A stretch of 64,000 nt of DNA from Pelecanus crispus (GCF_030463565.1 NC_134652.1:7405897-7469896); one strand, 5' to 3'; positions 1-12,088 are shown, numbered from the stretch's first letter. The notes: generated by a model not told the origin, from the letters alone. Translations and numbers: made by a program.

Positions 1-3000
1 TCGCAACGAATGCAGTAAAGCCTGCTCGTTATTAGCTCTAAGCTGGATTGTGTTTGGAATCGCTTCTGAAGCGTACTCCCACAAACGGGCAAATTCTTTC
101 GCCTCCTGCTGAGATTCGGTATCAGCAGGTGGGAGCACACAGGCCTATGAGAAAGCATTTGCGGGCAGCCGTAACCTTTTCCAGAGCCCCTTTGCGTAAG
201 GACGGAGGCTGCCATCTACCAACAGCCACGGGGTGATGCATCGTGTTGTCTAAACGGAACTTTTTGCTTTGGTTGAGATAAAAATGTTTATGCCTCTCTT
301 GTTTCTTTCCATTTTCAAACCTTTTTTTCAGTTATCTCTTTTCTCAAGGTAGAGGACAAATGATTGTTGCAGCATTTAAGCACATGGAATTAAATAACCT
401 TCTAGAAGATGAGCAGGTTTTATTTGTTAAACAAGCAGACGTATGCATCCCGTACTCTGCACAGAATCTGCCATTCAATGACCCACAGCAGCAGGAAGTC
501 TGGTTTGGGATTTGCTTATCCCTTTCATCAAGTTTAGAGAGAAGCAGCTACTTTTTCACTAATATTTTGTTGTGTTAATGATGATTTTTCAAAGAGCTCT
601 TTAAAAACTAATTCTTACAAAACGATGGTAACAACACACAAGCGTTATCTACCACTTTTTATCAACAGAGCTCACAAGTTTTCACCAGAAAGGCGTGTTT
701 AATTATTCCCAGATAGGGAAAAAGAGGCACAAAGTGAGAGCGGGCAGGTAAGTATCCTAAGCAAAAATAAAATTTACATCTCCCATTACCCATTCAAGAG
801 CTTTATCCACTGCTCTGCACCTTGTAGCAATACAAACTTCTCCCTAATGCCTGCTGAAATCCCTGGAGAGTCTTTCATCAACTTCAGATGTCTCAATTTG
901 AATATGGCTTAAAGACTCTAATCCTTCACATGTGAACATGTCCGTGCACTGCTGAGCTCGCACCGTACCAGTATGAACCAGCACCCCCTCACTGCAGGAT
1001 GAGATACGAGACTGGGGCCTGTCCCGCCAGGCACAGGCCTGTAGGAGACAGAAAAGCAGACAACCAACAAGATTCGGAGAAAGCTGCACATATGGTACCG
1101 CTCGGTAGATTTATTTTGACCTTCGGATGGCAATTAGAACCAGGTTTAGCAGCTGCTCCAGCCTGTGCCAGAGCCAGAGCTGAGGAAAAAGGAGCAACTT
1201 TTTTGCCAGGTGTGCTTTGGCAGTGACAAGGTCCATCTTCAAATTGTAGGGACGCCCAGTGAAAAGCAAAATGGAAAATAAACCCCCTGTTAAATGGCGG
1301 TCGTTCAAGCTCTTGCCCAGAAGTCCGAGCAGCTGAATTATGCTGCCTTCATAACAAAGCATGAGCAATATTTCCCCACCTGCAAGCCAAGTGTTTAAAC
1401 AAAGAGTTTTAAACAAATATAACTTTCCGGGGAGGGGGGAAGGACATCGTTTTAGAATACATCAACTTAGAAGTTGTGAATAATCATCTGCGGGTGAGAC
1501 AACCATCCTCAGGAAATCCTAGCAATAGCCCTTTTCTTGCTGCCACAATACAGCTCCCACAGGAGCCGCTGTGGCCCAGCCGTCGCCCGGTGCACGCTTT
1601 GCTGCCCGGCTGCGGGGATTCGGCTGGGCACGCACATCTCTGCATGCGAGGGGATGTGCCAGGCGGGCAGCCGTGAAGGCAGAGGTGCCATTCTGCGCTG
1701 CTGTCCAGGGAATCGACCCAGGCAAGGGCTGATGGTTTTTTGCTGTTCTTCACCGACAGTCACTGCTCTGCGGGCGTCCCGGGCTCAGCTCTGCTCCTCA
1801 CTGCTCCGCTGGCGGCCCTCAGCAGTGGCTCGAAGACCTCCCCAGCCTCTCCTGCGGGCACGTCTCTCAGCAGCCGCTCCTTCCCCCTCCGCCTCCCAGG
1901 GCTGCAGGCTACAGCACGGCTCACTCACACTGCATCTGCCGTATTTTCTAACATACAAATAGTTCACTCGCTTCCACTTTTAGGCTCTGAGGGGGTTTTT
2001 AAGCAAGAATGCCCCTAACTTTTAGGCAACAGACATGCAAATAAGCCGGGTAGCTCAGCCAGCCGGCCCCGCTCGCTCAGCCAGTGACCTTCCCAGATGA
2101 GTCCCCGTCCAGCCCACACTTTCAAGCAGCCCTGGTTCATTGGCAAGAGTCAAAACTGAACTTCTCTCTCACCCACCTTCAGGCTTCCCTTAGCAAAGTG
2201 CTAATGAGAAGCAAAGGGCACGGCAGGCTCCTTAGCTCAGAACCTGCCAGTTCTCTGACCCCGCACTGCGCTTGCACACACCTATGCACGCATGCTGAAA
2301 CGCACGCGCGGAGCTTGTTAGAGGGTGTTGAGCCTGAGGGGAACAGCTTCAAAATGAAAAGCACTAGCGATGTCTATTTGAATTCAAGGAAATCAGTGGA
2401 TGCAGGAAGCAGTTAGGCTACTACACAGGTGGACCCCATGCTGGGGTATCTGTATCCTTTAGCATCCACATTTTCTTCCCCCTCATCTCACCATGGCTAT
2501 AGCAACAGTTCATCTCCTGCACTCATGCACACCACCTCCATCTTTATCATCTCCTTTTGGGCACCTCCATCTTCAACACAAGCCCAGCCAGCCGCCCAGT
2601 ATTTCTGAGCATGTATGAGTAGATAACGTTATTTTGGCTGCTCTGCTCAGCACTACAGTTTTTCAGACGATTATCAGAGCCACATTTCCAGCTGTCATTG
2701 CCTACATCTGGATTAAAAAATTCAGGAGTGCCACAGAAAGGCAGTAGCAACTGAAACTGGTGATGATGTTACAGGCTCAGAAAGGTCTCGGCATGCTTTT
2801 GGACGACACCAGCTAACACTGCCCCAAACAGTTTCTGGGCATAGTAAAGACAATACCGGCCAGTGATCAACGCTAACGGGCAGGTTGCATACAACTTTTG
2901 AAGGCTCCGAGAGTTTACTATTACTGAGCTGACCAGACCGTGCCAAACAGATCAGTACGGGGAATAAGTTTGCTAATTCTTTCAGAAGTATAGATCCACT

Positions 3001-3900
3001 GAGCTCATCCCAGGGGCCTGGGATGTAGCTGACATTGCTCAGGCTGCCTTTGGCCCTGGCCCCAGCTGCTGATGGCTGAGCTCACCCTGCTAGTGGAGCC
3101 AGACTTCTCTCTAGTTCACAAGGTGGGATCTCCCCTTCATAAAAGGCTGTCGATACTTACAAATATGAGTATTAAACCAGAAATTACCAAAGCCCAGAAG
3201 CGAAACTGGGTTCAACTCGATTTGACTACTGAGATGAAGAAACACACAAAGAGAAGCTAAGAAAAGAAAAATTGAACTTTTAGAAAGCGTTTGATTTTTC
3301 AGTACTCTGGGCTGCGCACGCCGCTTGTGCTGCTCCAAAGCACGTGGCCTAAAACAGGGCAGGCAGCTGATGGCTTCTTGGTGAAGGTGGTCTCTGCTGG
3401 GGCCACCATCAGTTATTTAACAAAAATAGCCTGACAAAACCTTGTACTGCTCGACTGACTCTGTTAAAGTCGCTCCTTTAGCTTGAGTTGTGGGAGCTTG
3501 GGTTTCAGCAGCAGACCCTCCGAAGCCCCCAGCTTGAGGGCAAGAGGTCTGTATGTATCAGGTGTGGCCCCCTCCACAAGCTGTACACTTTTCCTGCGCT
3601 GCTTTCATCTGGCAGGAGACAGGAGGCCTGTGACGGGGTTTTACGACTCTCCTATGTCCCCTGGAGCTAATGTACACCCCAACCACTGCTCCTAGGGCTG
3701 GCCCAGTGTGGTTTCCCCGCAGTGATCCGTGCAGCCAACAGAACTGGGTCAACCCTCCCGGGCAGACGGAGGCCACAGGCACACATTCAGCTTCAGGCAG
3801 CACTGCCCATGAGCGGCAATGAGTGCTTGTGTGGGAAATCGGGCGATGACTTCGGTTTGCATCAGCTCACAGCCGAGAGGGGCTAAGCAGGCCCATGGCT
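1..3900. other. Gene-free flank upstream of PRDX3
   Basis: I see no exon, RNA gene or familiar repeat here. All open frames are short, lack splice-compatible neighbours and match no family I know. Part of it (about 1540-1900) is moderately GC-rich but shows no convincing promoter. In human, GRK5 lies on this side of PRDX3 in divergent orientation. None of its coding sequence is visible, so it would have to lie further left. Confidence 0.6.
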
Positions 3901-3990
3901 ATCATAGAATCGTAGAATGGGTTGGGTTGGAACAGACATTTAGAGGCCATCCAGCCCAACCCCCTGCAGTGAGCAGGGACAGCTTTAACC
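3901..3990 (-). repeat. CR1 LINE 3' end (first of two adjacent copies)
   Basis: The stretch opens with the reverse-complemented CR1 terminal repeat (ATCATAGAATCGTAGAATGG) followed by GGTTGGAACAGACATTTAGA and a CCATCCAGCCCAACC segment, the standard avian CR1 3' untranslated end. Only about 90 bp are present, typical 5' truncation. A second, different CR1 copy abuts it directly. Confidence 0.85.
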
Positions 3991-4350
3991 ATAGAATCAT
4001 AGAATCCTTTAGGTTGGAAAAGACCTTTAAGATCATCCAGTCCAACCTTAACCTAACATTACCAAGTCCACTACTAAACCAAGTCCACCACTAAACCAAT
4101 TAAGGGTCGAGTAATAATTAATTTCAGGTTTCCTGGCTTGGTGGCTGGATTATTTTTTAATTAATTTAGGAATCACTAAGGTTGGAAAGGACCTCTAAGA
4201 TCATCAACCCAACCACCACCATGGCCACTAAACCACGTCCCAAAGCGCCACGTCCACAAGTCTCAGGGCGCTCAGAGCCCAACCTGCCCTGGAATGTTGC
4301 TAGGGATGGGGCCTCCCACTACCTCTCCGGGCAACCCCGTTCCAGTGTAA
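3991..4350 (-). repeat. CR1 LINE 3' end, composite double-tail type
   Basis: This begins with ATAGAATCATAGAATCCTTT, continues through GGTTGGAAAAGACC and a CCAGTCCAACC motif, then about 100 bp of AT-rich linker. A second CR1-like tail follows (GGTTGGAAAGGACCTCTAAG near 4181), with sequence running to the CGGGCAACC...TTCCAGTG block. The same two-tail layout recurs at 12500-12775 and 40964-41890. A 17-bp unit is tandemly duplicated inside it (4064-4080 and 4081-4097, one mismatch). It ends about 140 bp before the PRDX3 CpG-rich promoter. Confidence 0.85.
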
Positions 4351-4489
4351 TTGTTTAATTATCATGACATAACTATTAATCTGAGCGAGTTGAATACGGT
4401 CAGAGCCAACCGCAGGGGAAAAGCTTGCGCCTGGCAGGTTTCTGAGCAGCAGCCGTTTGCTCGGTCTGTGCCAGCACCCGCCAAAACCA

Positions 4490-4990
4490 GCTCCCACAGG
4501 CAGCACCGGGAAGGCTCCTCTCGCCGCCCCGTTCCCAGGCACGGACGGAGCCCGCGGCGGGAAGGGCAGGGGCGGCTCCGGGGCCGCGGTGCGGCCCCGG
4601 AGCCGCCCCTGCCCTTCCCGCCCCTCTCCGTGCCCGGCTCCGCCCGCCGCAGCCGCGCTCAAAATGGCCGCCGCGCTGGGAAGGCTCCTGCGGGCCGCGG
4701 TGAGTGAACGAGTCACCCTCCCCACCACCCCTTCTCCCCGGCCGCTGCCCGGTTCTGACCCTCCCTGTCTCCCCCCCGCAGGTGCCCGCTGCCGGGAGGA
4801 GGCTGACGGCGCGGCCCCTGCCCTGCGCCCGCCGCCAGTTCAGCCTCGGTGAGTGCGGAGGGGACGGACGGGCTTGGCCCGGGCAGGGCGGCGGGAACGG
4901 GGAGGAGGCGGCCAGGCCCGGCCCGGCCCGCAGCTCTGTTTTTCTCTCCCCTCAGGCTCGTCGCGGTTCGCTCCAGCGGTTACCCAGCAC
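4490..4990 (+). promoter_or_regulatory. PRDX3 CpG-rich promoter and 5' UTR
   Basis: This is a GC- and CpG-dense stretch spanning the first two coding exons. It has GC boxes (GGGGCGG and its complement) inside the inverted repeat at 4556-4622 and no TATA box near the start. The start codon sits in CTCAAAATGGCCGCCG, which resembles a YY1 site and has A at -3 and G at +4. The transcription start itself cannot be fixed from sequence alone. Confidence 0.7.
4556..4622. repeat. Perfect 32-bp inverted repeat with 3-nt spacer
   Basis: Bases 4556-4587 are exactly the reverse complement of 4591-4622, separated by GGT at 4588-4590. I checked all 32 pairs and found no mismatch. The arms are very GC-rich and each carries a GC box. 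The repeat lies 42 bp before the PRDX3 start codon, so it falls in the core promoter or the 5' UTR. It could form a cruciform or a very stable RNA stem, or be a fold-back sequencing artefact. Confidence 0.9.
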
Positions 4991-7900
4991 GCCCCGTTTT
5001 TTAAGGGAACGGCTGTTGTTAACGGAGAGTTCAAGGAGCTGAGCCTGGATGATTTCAAGGGGAAGTACCTGGTCCTCTTCTTCTACCCCCTGGACTTGTG
5101 AGTGCGGGTTCCTCTCCTTTCAGGCGGGCCTCCAGCCTTTGCTGAAGGTCATCAGGAGCACTGCAGATGATCGCCGCCTAAAGCGGCTGTTTTCACCTTA
5201 TCTAGCCTTGCGAGGCAGATGTGTCTGTTTGTGAACGATAAGTCTTGGGGGCAAATGGCCGTTGTGTGCTAAAGCAGTGGATCTGGTGGCTGGAGAGCAT
5301 CTTCTAGCTGTCGGGACTGCTTCAGGAGGTAGACGTGGCCTTGCAAGCGTGGTTCCTCTTACAGTCAGATTCCAGGGGCGAGGGCATTGCCTTGCAGTTC
5401 ACGGTCGCGTTGCAGCCTCCCTCCTTTTAAGCAGCAGGGCCGGCAGAATCATCGAATCGTTTAGGTTGGAAAAGACCTTTAAGATCATCCAGTCCAACCA
5501 TTAACCTACACTACCAAGTCTACTCTAAGCCAATGAAGGGTAGACTAGACTAAACCATATCCCGAAGTGCCACATCTACCCGTTAGATGTAGTTAGAACT
5601 GCAGCTAGACAGCTGCAGAGCAAAAGGTGCACAGGTGGGGTTGAGCCTGCCCAGAATGACTGGAATCATCAGGAGCATCCTGAGCAGCTCTGCTGAAGTT
5701 TGGTGTAATTGGGCACGTGGGGGAGAATTTAACCCGCAGTCCTTTCTGTTATAGTTTCCAAAAACTCTGTCTCTGGAGAGTGTCTGGCAGAGACTGTTTC
5801 TCCATCTCTGCAAAAATCTGTCTAGAACTGAGAGTTGACAACTGGTGTGCCAGCTAGATGGCTATGGCTGCTGCTTTGAGACTGACTGAAGGTAATCTTA
5901 AGCGGGAAACGTGGTTAAAATTATCAGGCCAAAGAAAACGTTCTGCTGCATTAGTGCCTAGAAACAGGAGAGTCTTTTCTAAAACATTCTCTGAAAAGAT
6001 TGCAAAATCATTACAGCCTCTTCTCTCTTCCCACCCAGCACCTTTGTCTGCCCCACAGAAATTGTGGCTTTCAGCAACAAAGCAAATGAATTTCATGATG
6101 CAAACTGTGAAGTGGTGGCAGTTTCCGTGGATTCTCATTTTTGTCATCTGGCCTGGATAAATACGCCACGGAAGGTATGAATTGAGCAGCTGTTTGGGGC
6201 TTTCTCTGTTGTTTTCTTTTCACAAGAGCTGAATAAACAATTGTGCAAATGCCGATTTCAAGAGACCACCTAAAGTGATATGCGAAGTGATTAATTTCTA
6301 CATTCCGTGATATAATTCTGACCTCAATCTTTGTTTTCTTGCTCTTTCCCCTAATAATTCGGGGGGGGGGGGGGTGTCCATCTTTGTTTTGCTCTCTTGA
6401 TAGTCTGGTAGGTTACATCATATACTTAAATGTTAATCTTGAAAGACACATAACTCAGTATACGTCGCTGTCCTAAGCTGCTTGTTAGAGCTGATGATTT
6501 GTGCGCACCCTCACAGAAAATGGACAGCAGCTGTTTAGTCGTTATTGTTAACCAGTATGTAACAGTGGGGGCCTTCAATGCAAGCAGAAGAACAACCAGC
6601 TTATTGGAGCACTTGCATTATTCCTGCATTATTGCTGAAATGGTTCCACTTCCGCAATACAAGCGGAGGTCCTCAGCTTGCTTCGGGGGAAAGAAAGTGA
6701 TAAAGACGGCCTTTTACTGGAGAGGAGCATCTCTCACATGTATATAAAAATGCACGCTTTTGATCACATAAAGCACCTGATCACATAAAGAACCAAAGCT
6801 GGTTTGGCTCGTTGTAGAGAATTGGAAGCGTGGCAGGAAGGTGCGGAAGCTCCTGTGCCATCAGTCGTTACCCACGTGGTCGCGTGGACAGCGGTCTGCA
6901 GTAGTGCTCGCAGGCTGGGCTGCCTCCAGGTGCACAGCTCTGCTGTCGTACCGTACAGGGGAAGGAGAAAGAGTTTGCTAGGTCTAACATGGCTCGGCTG
7001 AGCCTATCGAGAACATTTAATTTTCTGCATGTGTTGTTCAAAGCTCTAAAATGTGGTTGTGGACTGACTTCACCGCTTTATGCCAAAGCTGTTCTGCGTA
7101 CGCCAGTCAGGCACTGCTCGGTGCACATGTAGCAAAATGCGCTGCAAAGGGTGCAAAAAATTCTGTGGTGGTGCAGATGGGAAGCTGACACCCGGAGAAG
7201 CTAAGGCTTTGGTTTCTCCAACATCTGTGTTCAGAGCTCTGCGTATGGGAACTCCGTTGCAGACGAGCATTTGCAGGATCAGGGGCTGAGTGACTGAGAT
7301 TACACAATGATTCACTGGTGATGCCAGGAATAGCAAAGCTAACAAACTCCGGGCTTGTTTCAAGGATAGAGAGCTTATCTCTGTTGCAGTTCCAGTATGT
7401 TGCAAAACTGAAAGAAATCTTGGTTAACTCTCAAAGATTATTTAAATTGATTTGGGGGAGGAAAAAACAAATACACGCACTAAATAGAACAGCAGAACTC
7501 TGACATACCTAGCGTGGCTGTTAGAAGCCTTGTGTTTTGTCTGTTCATAGTATGCAGGTTTGCTTTTCCCTTCCCTCCCCACCATGGTCATCTTGGTTAA
7601 TTCTGATCACTTAAATGTGCAGCAGGAATTTTTGTGTTCAAAGCTGCTGAATAGAGTACAAGGGAAATCTTTCTGAAGACTTACGACTGTTGTCATAGGT
7701 AGCCTTTGACCACTAAAATAAGCAATTCTGAAATGCTCAGTGGAAAAGAAGTTTTCATGTTCCAAAGAAACCAAATGTTGCTGACTACTTTAAAAAAACA
7801 AACAAACAAAACAAACCAACAACAACCCCCCACCTCTTCCCCGTGGTTCCTTTCATGGTGCAAATGGCATGAACGTGTTTTGTTGTTAGTACACCCTCAA

Positions 7901-9871
7901 GAGCACCGAATCCAGCAACTCAAGCAGGATAATCCTAAAAAGTGTTCTGTAACAAAATGGAATCTTACTCTCTTTCTCTAGAGCGGCGGTTTGGGCAAAA
8001 TGAATATTCCGGTTCTGTCAGACCTCACAAAACAAATCTCCCGTGATTACGGTGTGCTGCTGGAAGGACCTGGCATAGCGCTGAGGTAACGCATGATTGC
8101 CGATAACTCGGTTATGACACAACCCAGTCTAAATCAACGTGAGCCATACTATCTCCTGCAGGGGAAACTGCACAAGGAGCAAATGAAGACTGCAAGATGT
8201 TACTTTTCCTGCAGAACTTCTGCTGGATCCCACCCTAGGAAAAGGGCATGTGGCCATGATGGCCATTAAGTTAAGAATGATTGCAGGCCTCTTGGGAGTG
8301 CATGAGCGGAAAGCCACCTATTCTGTTCTGAGTGCGTGGGAGAACTCTGTGTCACTAAGGAAAACGAGTAGGATAGAAGAGCATTTTACATTTTTTTTTT
8401 ACATTTTTTTCACAATTTAGGTCTGTCCCCTTTTTTTTTTAATTTTTTTGTTTTCTTTCTTCTGAAGGGAGAAGAGACTGTCTTAACTTCTGTGTGAGAA
8501 GTTTCTAAAGCGGTAGTCGTAGAGGCTACTACAGTCAGTCCCATAATTATCTAGAATAAAAAAATTGACATTTCCTTCTCCACCATGGGAATACTTATTA
8601 AAAGCAAATAGTGGTCCCTGAGATCCATTGGATTGGGTAGGAGTCTTCAGGAGACCTTTGGTTCCTAATCTCTTTGGATCAGGAACTTCTGACATTTGTT
8701 TGTTGACAAATTAAGTTCATTAATATGGTAGGACTGGGACTTTGGTTTTCACAAATGTTTATATGCAACAGGATTTAATTCAGTAGCTTAATGCGTAAGG
8801 AACACTTCACTCAATACCTTCGGATTTTCCTATCAAATATACATGGGAAGGATGCCAGCTATCAACTTTGAAATATAGGTGGAATTAGAAGTTCTACCTT
8901 TGTTATACATCTGTCTCGATTTAATAGTCTTTATGCATGCTTTGTAATTTCACACCACTATACCAGTTGACTGGTTCTTGGCTTTTGATCACTGCACTAA
9001 CAAACAGTATATGGAACGCTGTATTGCTACTCCTAACTCTGGTATCTGCATCTAAGAATAACTGCCTTGCTGAAATAGTTCATCCAGTTTCTTGTGTTCA
9101 GTCTTGGAATGCAATTTCGTTCCCTAAATTCTTGCTCAATTACAGAGGTCTCTTCATCATTGATCCAAACGGGATCATCAAGCATCTAAGTATCAATGAT
9201 CTCCCCGTCGGTCGTAGCGTGGAAGAGACCCTCCGCTTGGTGAAAGCATTCCAGTACGTGGAAACACATGGAGAGGTTTGCCCGGCAAACTGGACTCCAG
9301 ACTCCCCCACAGTAAGCGTCTGCTAAATACCACTTTTCTAAATATAGACGCTAGCGTATTTTTGCATGTCTGAAGGGCTGAGAACCACTTTAATGTGAGG
9401 TACTTGACTGAATCTGTGCCTGTTGTATAAATCTGTAATATATCGGCTGGACCAGTTTACTCTTTTGGTATGATACTAAATGTGCAATTTCTGTGAAGTC
9501 ACTGATTTTCTTTTAGCAGACACAAATTGTATTTAAAACTCTAAATTTGTCTTGCACTCTCCACCAGTTGTCTTCAGGTTTTTTACTTACTTAATGCCCT
9601 GCTTGATATTTAGCAGGAAAAATGTATTATATACTTAATATTTGCAAGTAGGAGCTTGTACGTCATTTAGGTTTTCATCTTTCAACCGAGTGCAGTAACA
9701 GAAATAACCTATTGCTTTTATAAAGTATGCATGGATTTTCTTGGATAAAATGTCAAATCTGTAATTTGTTTTATCTTAGTTATAGCATATAATAGCTAAA
9801 CTTTCTTTTGTTGACAGATCAAACCAAGCCCAGAAGCTTCTAAAGAATATTTTGAGAAAGTGCATACATAA
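4664..9871 (+). CDS. PRDX3: Peroxiredoxin-3, mitochondrial (7 coding exons, complete)
   Basis: Thioredoxin-dependent peroxide reductase of the mitochondrial matrix, a typical 2-Cys peroxiredoxin. Coding exons: 4664-4699, 4782-4848, 4956-5097, 6039-6174, 7982-8085, 9146-9311, 9818-9871; all introns are GT-AG and phases agree, giving 234 aa. Residues 1 to about 35 are Arg/Ala/Leu-rich without acidic residues ([12 protein letters not shown]...RRQFSL), a mitochondrial presequence. The peroxidatic cysteine is Cys86 in FTFVCPTE and the resolving cysteine is Cys207 in GEVCPANW. The SGGLG motif (from 128) and the C-terminal KEYF (near 226) mark the eukaryotic type that is sensitive to overoxidation. 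The mature part is nearly identical to human PRDX3 as I remember it; the total is shorter than the 256 aa of human, mainly in the presequence. Intron 3 carries a CR1 copy. SFXN4 follows on the same strand. Confidence 0.97.
5449..5585 (-). repeat. CR1 LINE 3' end in PRDX3 intron 3
   Basis: It starts with ATCATCGAATCGTTTAGGTT, then GGAAAAGACCTTTAAG and CCAGTCCAACC. It differs from the double-tail copies in running straight from the tail through TCTACTCTAAGCCAAT and GGGTAGACTAGACTAAACC to CCCGAAGTGCCACATC. The copy at 46228-46378 has this same layout, so these two form a second subtype. Confidence 0.85.
6361..6374. repeat. G14 homopolymer in PRDX3 intron 4
   Basis: Fourteen consecutive G residues, about 190 bp after exon 4. 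No other feature is recognised in this intron (6175-7981) apart from a 13-bp direct repeat, TGATCACATAAAG at 6761-6773 and 6778-6790. Confidence 0.9.
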
Positions 9872-9950
9872 ATACTGAAATATGTGGACAAGACTCTTAG
9901 TTACCGTAGACTGAAGACATCAAGAAAGCAGCTGTGATTATAAAAAACCA

Positions 9951-9996
9951 ATTAAAATCAAAGTTCTCATTTTCTGATGCTTAAAAAGAAATTAAA
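9951..9996 (+). promoter_or_regulatory. PRDX3 candidate polyadenylation signals
   Basis: Two ATTAAA hexamers, at 9951-9956 and 9991-9996, lie 80 and 120 bp after the PRDX3 stop codon. A T-rich stretch follows at about 10020. No canonical AATAAA is nearer, so one of these probably ends the transcript, giving a short 3' UTR of about 110-150 nt. Confidence 0.6.
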
Positions 9997-10029
9997 TATT
10001 GAAATATTTCAATGACTCCCTTGTCTTGT

Positions 10030-11210
10030 TTTAAAAAGAAGGGTAAAAACTAAGGCTCCCCCCCACCCCCACCCTTTTGCAACTTGTTTCATGAATTTCT
10101 GTGACCTAAATTTCTCTTTCATGAATTTCTTGGTACACAAAATACAGTTGTATTCTTCTTTCCTTAACTAGTTTTGGACCAGAAAGCATCCCATGTTTTC
10201 TTTTCTCACATGAAAAATTAAATTCTGTAACAAGAGCTTGAAACAATGGGGACAATACAGAAAATAGAATTTTGACACATGGTTTGTTTTTAATGAATTT
10301 TGCAGAGGAAGAGATGAATGTAACAAAAAATCCCTGGTTTTGTGTGTAAATGCACTATAACTCGAATGAATGTAAATGTATGTGCCATTTTCATCCTGCA
10401 TACAGTCAAAGATGCAGTGCAGCCACACAGGAGCATTAACAAGCATGAAGAACTTGCATTCTGCTTGGGAGATGGTAAAAACTTGAACCCCAATAGCGTA
10501 CTTACTGGAGCTTAATGACGCTCTTCTGTCATTTAATGCATTGCTTACGTGCTTGAATCTGTCTCCAGGAAAAACTTAAAAGGTGAAATGTACTGCTTGA
10601 AAACAATGTAGCATATCTCTAGCTATAATAATAAATCCTAACCTTGACTAGCAGCAGGTGTGTTGCTTTGCTTTTCTTTCACTTTTTCCCCAAAGATTCC
10701 CATTTCTCTATTTTGAAGAAACCGGGTAAGTTGCATTTCCTTAGAAACTCTCTTCTATGCCTTTGTTCACAGTAACAGCTGGCACTGCCTCTGCGTACCG
10801 AGGCGAGTGGGCCACAGACAGCAGTGGGCGTGCTGCTGGAGGTCTGGATAAATCCATGCAGTACTGAATGGGTTTGTGTTTTTTCATCTGCTGAGCAGGG
10901 GAAGGGATTTAAGATAAATGGAAGCACGAGGGAGCCACCTTGGCAAAGTGGCTGTTTCCTAAGTTAGCTTTATAACAGGTACCAATGCTGCAGTGTAAGT
11001 GAAGGATGAAAAAACGAGCCTCACATCGTGCGGTGCCCGGTGATGGTCCAGGTTTCAGTACTTGCAAATCTCTTTCCAGTACCAGTGTTTTAGTCCGTTC
11101 TGTGTAAGTCCACAAGTATCCACACAATTTTTCCAATAAACCTGATCTCCTGGACCTACAATAGGTGAAGTTAAATGCCTGCGCAGCCCAGTAATGCAAA
11201 GTAACACGCT
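10030..11210. other. PRDX3-SFXN4 spacer
   Basis: The spacer holds AT-rich sequence, a short C-rich run near 10058-10074 and a local direct repeat (TTTCATGAATTTCT) near 10088 and 10119. I see no exon or RNA gene. GC content rises sharply from about 11200 at the SFXN4 promoter side. Confidence 0.6.
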
Positions 11211-11519
11211 AGCGGGGGTCGGCGGCAGCGGTTTGTGCCTGTGAAACCGCAGGGCAGTGACACAGGGATGGATCCTTTACCTGCCTGCTCCTTCTCTCAC
11301 CTCGGTCATCTTAGGCCAACGCGGAGGACGCAGGGGGGGGTCTCTGCAGTCCTGCTCCTCGACTCGGCCTCCCCGGGTCGCGCAGGGGGAAACCGATGGA
11401 AGGGGAAAAGGCGGTCAGGCCTTTCCTAACCACGACCCGCACCCCCCGGCCCCGGGGCCTGCCCTGAGGGGGCACCCGGGCTGCCGCCTGCTGCCTCTCC
11501 CCGGCCCGGGCCCAGCCGA

Positions 11520-12088
11520 CAGCTCCCTGCTTCCCTCCCTGCCTCCTTCCCTCCCTCCCTCCCTGCCTCCCTCCTTCCCTCCCTCCCTCCCTGCCTCCCT
11601 CCTTCCCTCCCTCCCTGCCTCCCTGCCTCCTTCCCTCCCTGCCTCCTTGCCTCCCTCCCTCCCTGCCTCCTTCCCTCCCTCCCTCCCTGCCTCCCTCCCT
11701 GCCTCCTTGCCTCCCTCCCTCCCTGCCTCCCTCCCTCCTTCCCTCCCTCCCTCCCTGCCTCCTTGCCTCCCTCCCTCCCTGCCTCCTTGCCTCCCTCCCT
11801 GCCTCCCTCCCTCCCTGCCTCCTTCCCTCCCTCCCTGCCTCCCTCCCTGCCTCCTTGCCTCCCTCCCTCCCTGCCTCCTTGCCTCCTTCCCTCCCTCCCT
11901 CCCTGCCTCCTTGCCTCCCTTCCTCCCTCCCTGCCTCCTTCCCTCCCTCCCTCCCTGCCTCCTTGCCTCCCTCCCTCCCTGCCTCCTTCCCTCCCTCCCT
12001 GCCTCCCTCCCTGCCTCCTTGCTTCCTTCCCTCCCTCCCTCCCTCCCTGCCTGCCTCCCTCCCTCCCTGCCTCCTTCCCTCCCTCCTC
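11520..12088. repeat. C/T-rich minisatellite (CCCTCCCTGCCTCCTT-like units)
   Basis: About 560 bp are built from CCCT, CCTT and GCCT blocks in irregular units of roughly 16-28 bp, pyrimidine-only except for single G in GCCT. The complementary strand carries many GGGAGGGAGGGAGGG tracts that fit a one-nucleotide-loop G-quadruplex. The array ends about 190 bp before the SFXN4 ATG. The long frames it opens in several phases are products of the repeat. Confidence 0.95.

Noticed and set aside
3205-3220. tRNA B-box-like GGTTCAACTC
   Set aside because: No A box at the proper distance and no cloverleaf can be drawn around it.
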